A stretch of DNA of 5,216 nucleotides from an uncultured Porphyromonadaceae bacterium (GTDB lineage Bacteria > Bacteroidota > Bacteroidia > Bacteroidales > Muribaculaceae). Positions 1 through 5,216 of this stretch are shown here, piece after piece. The stretch is from positions 1 to 5,216 of the forward strand of contig CAMWQY010000202.1 of NCBI GenBank assembly GCA_947176355.1. Direction: 5' to 3'. The notes under the pieces were generated by a model. The model ran no database searches and was not told the origin of the DNA. It was given only the letters and a program-made list of their open reading frames with translations. The translations under genes were made by a program, and so were the position numbers. How positions within the stretch are numbered: the first letter of the stretch is position 1; each line of letters starts with the position of its first letter.

Positions 1-56
1 CTTAAGATATTCAAAAAAAAATTGCAAGATAAGTGGCGACAAAAGGAAAAAATTTG

Positions 57-64
57 TAATTTTG
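57..64 (+). promoter_or_regulatory. Candidate Bacteroidota -7 promoter element for nfo
   Basis: TAATTTTG matches the TAnnTTTG -7 consensus of the Bacteroidota primary sigma factor exactly. It ends 23 bases before the nfo start codon, so a transcript would begin near 70 and carry a leader of under 20 bases. No convincing TTTG -33 box is seen at the usual 17-23 base spacing. The surroundings are very AT-rich, so a chance match is possible. Confidence 0.45.
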
Positions 65-87
65 TATTGATAAAACGAATTTAGAAT

Positions 88-930
88 ATGAAATATATAG
101 GAGCGCATGTAAGTACTGAGGGTGGAGTGGCAAACGCTCCCCTGGAGGCAATAGCGATAGGAGCTAAAAGTTTTGCTCTTTTCACCGGAAGCAGCAACCG
201 CTGGACTTCCAAAGCAATTCCTGAAGAAGAGGCAGAGGCTTTCAAGGAAAATTGCCGTCGCGGAGGATTCAGTGCAGAACAAATTTTGCCTCACGATAAT
301 TTCCTGATCAATTTAGGAAGTCCTGATCCTCAGAAACTGCATCTAAGCAGAAAGTCTTTTCTTGATGAAATGAAACGGTGCGAACAGCTTGGACTTACTA
401 TGCTCAATTTTCATCCCGGTAGTCATGTTAATGAGATTGAAGAGGAAAAATGTCTTGATCTAATTGCTGAGTCAATAAATATGACTCTTGATCAGACTTC
501 CGGAGTGACAGCTGTGTTGGAATCGACTGCCGGACAGGGAAGTAATCTCGGACATCGCTTCGAGCATCTTGCTCACATAATCAATAAAGTGAACGACAAG
601 ACAAGAATTGGGGTATGCATCGATACGTGCCATTCATATTCTGCCGGATATGATCTTGCGACAGAGGACGGGTATGCCAAGACTTGGAAAGATTTTGATG
701 ATATCATTGGAAGAGAGTATCTGAGAGCTTTGCATCTTAATGACGACCTCAGAAAATTGGGGTCAAGAATTGACCGCCATGCTGAAATTGGGAAAGGAAC
801 TTTAGGACTCGAATTTTTCAAAAGGCTTGTCAACGATCCGCGTTTCGACAATATGCCTATCATACTTGAAACTCCTAACCCTGCCATTTGGCCGGAAGAA
901 ATAAAACTACTCTATAAAATGATTGATTAA
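88..930 (+). CDS. nfo: Endonuclease IV (apurinic/apyrimidinic endonuclease, Nfo)
   Basis: Class II AP endonuclease of base-excision repair. It cuts the DNA backbone 5' of abasic sites and removes blocked 3' ends, using a trinuclear Zn site in a TIM barrel. The 280-residue product is close to E. coli Nfo (285) and starts with the family opening MKYIGAHVS. All nine E. coli metal ligands are present at identical numbers: H69, H109, E145, D179, H182, H216, D229, H231 and E261. The signatures around them (LPHD, NFHPGSH, IDTCHSYSAGYD, DRHAEIGKG, ILETP) are intact. The barrel is therefore expected to be catalytically competent. The oddity is the DNA-insertion region: the usual FTKNQRQW reads FTGSSNRW, so Arg37 is Asn with an Arg at 38, and Tyr72 is Phe; Leu73 is kept. 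The start is the first ATG and aligns with the family N-terminus. A permease gene follows after 72 bp with no evident terminator between them, so read-through is plausible. Confidence 0.97.
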   Translation: MKYIGAHVSTEGGVANAPLEAIAIGAKSFALFTGSSNRWTSKAIPEEEAEAFKENCRRGGFSAEQILPHDNFLINLGSPDPQKLHLSRKSFLDEMKRCEQLGLTMLNFHPGSHVNEIEEEKCLDLIAESINMTLDQTSGVTAVLESTAGQGSNLGHRFEHLAHIINKVNDKTRIGVCIDTCHSYSAGYDLATEDGYAKTWKDFDDIIGREYLRALHLNDDLRKLGSRIDRHAEIGKGTLGLEFFKRLVNDPRFDNMPIILETPNPAIWPEEIKLLYKMID

Positions 931-1002
931 TCGGTTGAACAAATAGACAGAAAATTAGTTAATCAATTAGATGTTCACCTTATAAATCTAAAGACTAAAA
1001 CT

Positions 1003-2334
1003 ATGACAAATCAAAAACGTGACCTTGGTTTCATGCAATTATGGAACCTTAGTTTCGGATTCTTTGGAGTCCAGATTGCATACGCGTTGCAGAGTGCTAA
1101 CATATCGCGTATCTTCGCCACACTCGGTGCTGACCCACATTCGCTCAGCTACTTTTGGATTCTCCCTCCTCTTATGGGTATTGTCGTGCAACCTATCATT
1201 GGAGTCGCTTCCGACCGAACCTGGTGTCGTCTCGGACGTAGATTGCCTTATTTGCTTTTAGGTGCTCTTATAGCAGTCATTGTGATGTGTTTGCTTCCAA
1301 ATGCAGGAAGTTTCGGTCTCGCAGTCAGTGGGGCGATGGTTTTTGGTTTTGTCGCTTTAATGTTTCTCGACACTTCGATCAATATGGCTATGCAGCCGTT
1401 TAAGATGCTCGTCGGCGACATGGTAAATGAAAAGCAGAAGGGTTTGGCTTATTCCATCCAGAGCTTCCTTTGCAATGCCGGTTCTTTGGTAGGGTATCTT
1501 GCTCCTATTGTACTCACTGCCATTGGCATCAGCAACATAGCACCGCAAGGTGTGGTGCCTGATTCTGTGACATATTCTTTCTATATTGGTGCAGCCGTTC
1601 TCATTCTTTGTGTCATATATAGTTTTATTACCATTAAGGAAATGCCACCGGCTGAATATGCACGTTTCCATGGTATAGATGCTTGCAAGGCAGAAAAACA
1701 CGAAAAGTTCAATCTCGTGAAATTGCTTAAAGAGGCTCCCTCTACATTCTGGAGCGTAGGTCTTGTTCAATTTTTCTGCTGGTCAGCATTCCTGTTTATG
1801 TGGACTTATACCAATGGCGCAATAGCAGGTAGCGTATGGGGCACTCAGGATGTAGCATCTGCAGGCTATCAGGAGGCAGGTAACTGGGTAGGCACTCTAT
1901 TCGCGGTTCAGGCAATAGGATCAGTGCTTTGGGCTGTAGTTATCCCAAGGTTCAAGAGCCTTAAGACTGTATATATTGTCAGTCTTCTTCTTGGTGCAGC
2001 CGGTTTTGTATCTACTATCTTCTTTGCCGACAAGTATCTCCTTTTCATAAGCTATTTCCTCATCGGTTGCGCTTGGGCAGCTATGCTTGCGCTTCCATTC
2101 ACTATCTTGACAAATTCTCTTAAGGGTGAGAATATGGGTGCATATCTTGGTCTCTTTAATGGTACGATTTGTCTACCTCAGATCGTAGCTGCCGCTCTTG
2201 GTGGAGTTCTCCTGTCTCTTCTTGGTGGAAACCAAAGTTATATGCTCGTAGCAGCCGGAGTGCTTCTTGTATGTGGGGCAATAGCCGTTGGCTTCATTAA
2301 ATTGACTTACGCTGAAAAAGAATCAAATGTCTGA
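1003..2334 (+). CDS. MFS/GPH-type sugar:cation symporter, SLC45/sucrose-transporter-like
   Basis: Inner-membrane permease of 443 residues with about 12 hydrophobic segments, six on each side of a charged cytoplasmic loop near residues 213-245 (rich in Lys and Glu). The loop between helices 2 and 3 carries VQPIIGVASDR followed by RLGRRLP (residues 62-82). This is the form of the MFS loop motif seen in plant sucrose and SLC45 transporters and in the GPH symporters. Helix 4 carries LDTSINMAMQPFKMLVGD (122-139), resembling their LD-N--Q-P-RAL--D signature. By family, the likely role is proton- or cation-driven uptake of a sugar, perhaps a disaccharide such as maltose or sucrose, but the substrate cannot be read from sequence. 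No polysaccharide-utilisation genes (susC/susD or glycosidases) are adjacent. Its stop overlaps the next gene by 8 bases, pointing to co-transcription. No exact TAnnTTTG box was found in the 72 bp upstream, so it may be read from the nfo promoter. MTNQKRDLGF gives a normal short cytoplasmic N-terminus. Confidence 0.88.
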   Translation: MTNQKRDLGFMQLWNLSFGFFGVQIAYALQSANISRIFATLGADPHSLSYFWILPPLMGIVVQPIIGVASDRTWCRLGRRLPYLLLGALIAVIVMCLLPNAGSFGLAVSGAMVFGFVALMFLDTSINMAMQPFKMLVGDMVNEKQKGLAYSIQSFLCNAGSLVGYLAPIVLTAIGISNIAPQGVVPDSVTYSFYIGAAVLILCVIYSFITIKEMPPAEYARFHGIDACKAEKHEKFNLVKLLKEAPSTFWSVGLVQFFCWSAFLFMWTYTNGAIAGSVWGTQDVASAGYQEAGNWVGTLFAVQAIGSVLWAVVIPRFKSLKTVYIVSLLLGAAGFVSTIFFADKYLLFISYFLIGCAWAAMLALPFTILTNSLKGENMGAYLGLFNGTICLPQIVAAALGGVLLSLLGGNQSYMLVAAGVLLVCGAIAVGFIKLTYAEKESNV

Positions 2335-2998
2335 AGTTATTGAATATAAAGGCGTGGAGATTCACCGCGCTGAAAAGACTGTATTAAAAGATGTCTCCTT
2401 CTCCATTGGGGAAGGAGAGTTCTGCTATCTTGTGGGGCGTGTCGGGAGTGGCAAAAGTTCACTGTTAAAGTCGATGTATGCGGAAGTGCCTATCTATTCC
2501 GGTGAAAAGGCAGAAGTCCTTGATTTCGATCTTCTTAATATCAGGAAAAAGCAAGTGCCATTTCTTCGAAGGAATATTGGTATTGTATTTCAGGACTTTC
2601 AGTTGCTTCAGGACAGATCTGTCTACGACAACCTTTCGTTTGTGCTGAAGGCTACCGGATGGCACAATCGTGCAGAAATGGATCAGCGCATTGAGGATGT
2701 ACTGATAGATGTAGGGATGAACCATAAGAGTTATAAGATGCCCCATGAACTTTCAGGAGGGGAGCAGCAGCGTATTGTAATTGCCAGGGCTCTTCTCAAT
2801 AATCCCAAGCTTATTCTTGCCGACGAGCCGACCGGAAACCTTGACCCTCAGACTGGAATTACAATTGTAAGTCTACTTCACAGTTTGGCAGCCGATGGAC
2901 ATTCCATTCTGATGGCTACCCACAATCTGCAGCTCTGCGAAGACTTCCCGGCTCGCATCCTTCGATGTCGGGATAAAGAATTGATAGAGGAAATTTGA
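2327..2998 (+). CDS. ftsE: FtsE-type ABC transporter ATP-binding protein
   Basis: Single ABC nucleotide-binding domain of 223 residues, the size of FtsE (E. coli 222). Motifs in order: Walker [10 protein letters not shown] (37-45), Q-loop VFQDFQLL (Q89), signature LSGGEQQR (142-149), Walker B LILADE (162-167) with catalytic E167, D-loop NLDP (171-174) and H-loop H199. It should bind and hydrolyse ATP. The [10 protein letters not shown] stretch and the VFQDFQLL Q-loop are typical of the FtsE/LolD/MacB group; overall length and the FQDFQLL form favour FtsE. FtsE works with the membrane protein FtsX at the division site to control peptidoglycan hydrolases. No ftsX is next to it; a permease precedes it and a terminator follows. 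From memory, Bacteroidales usually encode ftsX elsewhere. The ATG lies inside the end of the permease gene (ATGTCTGA, 8-base overlap), so translational coupling is likely. The alternative is an uncharacterised LolD-like ATPase with an unlinked partner. Confidence 0.85.
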   Translation: MSEVIEYKGVEIHRAEKTVLKDVSFSIGEGEFCYLVGRVGSGKSSLLKSMYAEVPIYSGEKAEVLDFDLLNIRKKQVPFLRRNIGIVFQDFQLLQDRSVYDNLSFVLKATGWHNRAEMDQRIEDVLIDVGMNHKSYKMPHELSGGEQQRIVIARALLNNPKLILADEPTGNLDPQTGITIVSLLHSLAADGHSILMATHNLQLCEDFPARILRCRDKELIEEI

Positions 2999-3029
2999 TC
3001 CAAACTATAATAAATTGGAGTAAAGGATG

Positions 3030-3069
3030 AAAAAATATGTCGAGAAAGAGGTCTCGACATATTTTTTTT
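3030..3069 (+). terminator. Intrinsic terminator after ftsE
   Basis: A perfect 16-bp stem pairs 3030-3045 with 3052-3067 around a 6-base loop (AAGAGG). The core is TATGTCGAGA / TCTCGACATA, and eight T follow on the + strand (3062-3069). It lies 31 bases after the ftsE stop. The flanking A-run also gives a shorter T-run on the minus strand, so it could stop transcription from either side, although no minus-strand gene is seen. It separates the nfo-permease-ftsE unit from mutAB. Confidence 0.88.
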
Positions 3070-3121
3070 ATCATTTGTATATATTTTTAGCTTGCCAGTA
3101 GTGATTTTTATGGGTTATAGA

Positions 3122-3153
3122 TTTCTTTATTCAAAAAAAAATGATTAAATTTG
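3122..3153 (+). promoter_or_regulatory. Probable promoter of the mutAB operon (Bacteroidota type)
   Basis: TAAATTTG at 3146-3153 matches the -7 consensus TAnnTTTG exactly. TTTC at 3122-3125, 20 bases upstream, is a one-mismatch -33 box (consensus TTTG) at acceptable spacing. A run of nine A lies in the spacer (3133-3141). It sits downstream of the terminator and upstream of a highly expressed type of metabolic gene, as expected. The start of transcription would fall near 3158-3161, giving a leader of about 86-89 bases. Confidence 0.65.
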
Positions 3154-3160
3154 CACCAAA

Positions 3161-3194
3161 ATTGGGAATCATAACGTAAAACATGTTTCCCAAT
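3161..3194 (+). promoter_or_regulatory. Stem-loop at the predicted 5' end of the mutAB leader
   Basis: ATTGGGAA (3161-3168) pairs perfectly with TTCCCAAT (3187-3194). Inside this, after a T/T mismatch, CAT (3170-3172) pairs with ATG (3183-3185), leaving a 10-base loop. It would begin within a few bases of the predicted transcription start and has no T-run after it, so it is not a terminator. It could be a 5' mRNA-stabilising hairpin, or at DNA level a divided operator. It is far too small for a cobalamin riboswitch. The pairing is seen directly; any role is inference. Confidence 0.45.
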
Positions 3195-3224
3195 CCCTAC
3201 AACCATGAAATGATCATTCATTAG
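3183..3224 (+). other. Possible 13-codon leader ORF upstream of mutA
   Basis: An ATG at 3183 opens a frame coding MFPNPYNHEMIIH and ending in TAG, 22 bases before the mutA ATG. Its start codon is in the 3' arm of the leader stem, paired with CAT at 3170-3172. It resembles no known leader peptide and has no run of one regulatory amino acid. ORFs this short arise easily by chance. It is listed because its position would let ribosome entry and hairpin folding exclude each other. Confidence 0.2.
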
Positions 3225-3246
3225 CATTCAAAATAGCTATTTAATT

Positions 3247-5100
3247 ATGGCAGAAAAAAAAGAAAAACTGTTTGACATGTTCCCGCCAATCTCCACTGAA
3301 GAATGGATGGCGAAGATAAATGTCGATCTCAAGGGCGCCGACTTCAATAAAAAGCTTGTATGGCGCACCAACGAAGGCTTTAATGTCATGCCTTTCTATC
3401 GTAAGGAAGATATAGAAGGTCTTCCATCTGTAGGTTCAATGCCTGGTCAGTTCCCATACGTAAGAGGCACTAAGACCAACAATGACTGGCTCATCCGCCA
3501 GCAGATTCTTGGAGAAACTGCAGAAGAAATCAATGCAAATGCTAAGCACGCTATCGACAAGGGTGTAGAGTCTCTTGGCATCAGCATGCGTGGCCTCGAG
3601 GCTTCTGATCTTGCTGAAGTGCTCAAGGGCATCGACCTTGCTAAAGTAGAGGTTAACATCACTTGCTGCCCACGCAAGGCTGAAGAGATGGCTAAGGCTC
3701 TCGTCGAAATCGTAGAAAAAGCCGGCGTTGCCGACTCTTTCAAAGGCAGTATAGGTTTCAATCCTTTCAAGCGTCTTCTCAAGCATGGTCTTGAATTCCC
3801 AAAAGATCTTAAAGAGACTGCTCTCGCAGTTTATGAGGCAGTGAAACCGGTAGAAGGTCTTCGTTGCTTCGCTGTAGACAGTTTCCTCTTGAACAATGCC
3901 GGAGCCTATATCACTCAAGAACTCGGCTATGCACTCGCATGGGGCGCAGAATGGATGACTCTCATGACTGAAGCAGGACTCACTCCTTGCGAAGTCAACC
4001 AGCGCATCAAATTCAACATGGGTATCAGCTCCAACTATTTCATGGAGCTCGCTAAATTCCGCGCAGGCCGTATGCTTTGGGCAGAAATTGTAAAGGCTTA
4101 CGGTGCTGACGAAGAATGCTGCAAGATGGCTGTTCACGCTGTGACAAGCGAATTCAATATGACTATTTATGACGCACACGTCAACTTGTTGCGTTCTATG
4201 ACTGAGACAATGAGTGCAGCTCTCGCCGGTGTTGATTCAATCGAAACTCTCCCATTCGATCTCGTCTATACTACTCCTGATGAATTCAGCGAAAGAATTG
4301 CCCGCAATCAGCAACACCTTCTCCGCGAGGAGTCACACCTTAATAAGGTGGTAGACCCGGCAGGCGGCAGCTGGTATATCGAGACCCTTACTTCCTCTAT
4401 CGCCGCTCAGGCATGGAAGATATTCAACGAGGTTGAAGACAATGGTGGTTTCTATGAAATGCTCAAGAAGGGTGAAATCCAAGCTAAGGTAAACGAAAGT
4501 GGTGTGAAACGTCACGTCGACGTGGCTCGCAGAAAAGAAATACTTCTCGGCACCAACCAATATCCTAATATCAACGAGATGGCTCTTGACAAGATCAAGA
4601 ATGTTGGATGCTCTTGTGGTTGCGGATGCGACAAAGAAGTTGTTGACGGCGCTGTTGAGTATCTTAACTTCGACCGTGCAGCAAGCCAGTTCGAACAGCT
4701 CCGTCTTGACACTGAACGTGCTGCTAACCGTCCGAAGGTATTCATGCTCACTATCGGCAATCTTGCTATGCGTCTTGCTCGCGCTCAGTTCTCCGGTAAC
4801 TTCTTCGGTTGCGCTGGATACGAAATCATCGACAACAACGGTTTCGCTACTGTCAAAGAAGGTGTTGACGCTGCTATCGAAAAGGGTGCAGATGTAGTGG
4901 TGCTTTGCTCAAGCGACGATGAATATGCTCAGTATGCCCCGGAAGCATTCAAGGAACTCAACGGCCGCGCCATGTTTGTTGTAGCAGGTGCTCCCGCTTG
5001 TATGGAAGAGCTCAAGGCTCAGGGAATTGAAAACTTTATCCACGTTCGCGTCAATGTGCTTGATACTCTCGTGGATTTCAATGCGAAACTCCTCAAATAA
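3247..5100 (+). CDS. mutA: Methylmalonyl-CoA mutase small (beta) subunit, MutA
   Basis: Non-catalytic subunit of the adenosylcobalamin-dependent mutase that interconverts succinyl-CoA and (R)-methylmalonyl-CoA in the cytoplasm; in Bacteroidales this feeds propionate formation. The 617-residue length fits MutA (about 620-640) rather than MutB (over 700). The N-terminal part (about 1-430) is a degenerate TIM barrel, with family stretches such as EEWMAKINVDLKG (18-30), NPFKRLLKHG and DPAGGSWYIE. The C-terminal part (about 495-617) is a B12-domain-like fold without cofactor chemistry: where MutB has DxHxxG with the cobalt-ligand His, this protein reads LAMRLA (506-511), with Met508 in place of His. 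The linker between them holds four alternating cysteines (455, 457, 459, 461). Codons look more strongly biased than in nfo (many CTC/CTT, CGT/CGC, GCT and AAG), which suggests high expression. ATG 3247 is the natural start: MAEKKEKLFD fits and no in-frame start lies upstream after the promoter. mutB follows 9 bases after the stop. Confidence 0.97.
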   Translation: MAEKKEKLFDMFPPISTEEWMAKINVDLKGADFNKKLVWRTNEGFNVMPFYRKEDIEGLPSVGSMPGQFPYVRGTKTNNDWLIRQQILGETAEEINANAKHAIDKGVESLGISMRGLEASDLAEVLKGIDLAKVEVNITCCPRKAEEMAKALVEIVEKAGVADSFKGSIGFNPFKRLLKHGLEFPKDLKETALAVYEAVKPVEGLRCFAVDSFLLNNAGAYITQELGYALAWGAEWMTLMTEAGLTPCEVNQRIKFNMGISSNYFMELAKFRAGRMLWAEIVKAYGADEECCKMAVHAVTSEFNMTIYDAHVNLLRSMTETMSAALAGVDSIETLPFDLVYTTPDEFSERIARNQQHLLREESHLNKVVDPAGGSWYIETLTSSIAAQAWKIFNEVEDNGGFYEMLKKGEIQAKVNESGVKRHVDVARRKEILLGTNQYPNINEMALDKIKNVGCSCGCGCDKEVVDGAVEYLNFDRAASQFEQLRLDTERAANRPKVFMLTIGNLAMRLARAQFSGNFFGCAGYEIIDNNGFATVKEGVDAAIEKGADVVVLCSSDDEYAQYAPEAFKELNGRAMFVVAGAPACMEELKAQGIENFIHVRVNVLDTLVDFNAKLLK

Positions 5101-5109
5101 TCTGCCGAC

Positions 5110-5216
5110 ATGAGACCGAATTTTAAAGAAATAGATATCAAAAAGGTTGTGACTCCCGCCGCTGCCGCTCCGGTGGAGAAAGGGGAGGAATGGCTCACTG
5201 CGGAACTTATTCCCGT
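5110..5216 (+). CDS. mutB: Methylmalonyl-CoA mutase large (alpha) subunit, MutB, 5' end only
   Basis: Only the first 35 codons are in the window; the reading frame is open to the edge. The start MRPNFKEIDI resembles the N-terminus of Bacteroidales MutB as I recall it. An Ala/Pro-rich segment follows (TPAAAAP, 15-21), then GEEWLTAELIP. The EEW-TAE-IP pattern precedes the part of MutB that threads around its partner subunit. It should supply the catalytic TIM barrel and the true B12-binding domain, both beyond the window. The 9-base gap after mutA, with no promoter or terminator, indicates one transcript and probable translational coupling, as expected for subunits of a heterodimer. The assignment rests on this short match plus position. 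Confidence 0.9.
   Translation, partial: MRPNFKEIDIKKVVTPAAAAPVEKGEEWLTAELIP

Noticed and set aside
933..979. Inverted repeat GGTTGAAC / GTTCACC between nfo and the permease gene
   Set aside because: It needs a one-base bulge and a loop of over 30 bases, and no T-run follows, so it is neither a credible terminator nor a convincing operator.
3070..3121. Small RNA or second promoter between the terminator and the mutA promoter
   Set aside because: There is a TTTG at 3074-3077, but no TAnnTTTG at the right spacing and no stable structure or terminator of its own. It is best read as plain AT-rich spacer.
3154..3246. Cobalamin riboswitch in the mutAB leader
   Set aside because: A B12-dependent operon invites the idea, but the leader is only about 90 bases, I see no B12-box-like sequence, and cobalamin riboswitches are usually around 200 bases. 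The enzyme uses B12 rather than making or importing it, so repression by B12 would also make little sense.
3436..4179. Long open frame on the minus strand (247 codons) inside mutA
   Set aside because: It is antisense to an unmistakable mutA. Its product shows no recognisable family, and the frame is explained by the biased codon use of mutA. The other antisense and out-of-frame ORFs at 573-887, 1019-1261, 1357-1770, 2465-2746, 2878-3060, 3447-3782, 4333-4560, 4512-4760 and 4586-4897 are rejected for the same reason.
1..5216. Mobile element, CRISPR array, prophage or defence system
   Set aside because: All gene-sized frames on the coding strand belong to well-known housekeeping or metabolic families. 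There are no transposase motifs, terminal repeats, regularly spaced repeats, tRNA-linked attachment sites or compositional break.

Overview
The window is a chromosomal stretch that most likely comes from a member of the Bacteroidota, order Bacteroidales. This rests on three things. Exact TAnnTTTG promoter elements (the -7 box of this phylum) lie upstream of two genes. Gene starts lack clear Shine-Dalgarno sequences. The split two-gene methylmalonyl-CoA mutase (mutA-mutB) and the FtsE type also fit gut Bacteroidales. I cannot place it to genus from sequence alone. All genes are on the + strand and about 92% of the window is coding.

Layout: 1-87 is the upstream region of nfo, with a candidate promoter. 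88-930 is endonuclease IV (nfo), an AP endonuclease of base-excision repair, with all nine metal ligands at the E. coli positions but changes in the DNA-intercalating loop. After 72 bp comes 1003-2334, a 12-helix MFS/GPH permease resembling SLC45 and plant sucrose/H+ symporters. Its last 8 bases overlap 2327-2998, an FtsE-type ABC ATPase. A strong intrinsic terminator at 3030-3069 closes this unit.

The rest of the 248-bp gap (2999-3246) holds the promoter and leader of the next operon. The leader has a -7 box at 3146-3153, a stem-loop at 3161-3194 beginning at about the predicted first base of the transcript, a possible 13-codon leader ORF whose start codon lies in that stem, and two short perfect palindromes. 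3247-5100 is mutA, the non-catalytic small subunit of methylmalonyl-CoA mutase. Nine bases later mutB, the B12-binding catalytic subunit, begins at 5110 and runs off the window end.

Function: mutAB converts succinyl-CoA to (R)-methylmalonyl-CoA, the committed step of the succinate-propionate fermentation typical of gut Bacteroidales. The upstream nfo-permease-ftsE cluster mixes DNA repair, probable sugar uptake and envelope/division functions with no obvious common pathway. I see no mobile element, CRISPR array, RNA gene or clearly new system. The observations most worth a second look are the mutA leader architecture, the alternating-cysteine linker in MutA, the altered Nfo intercalation loop, and the permease-FtsE overlap without FtsX.
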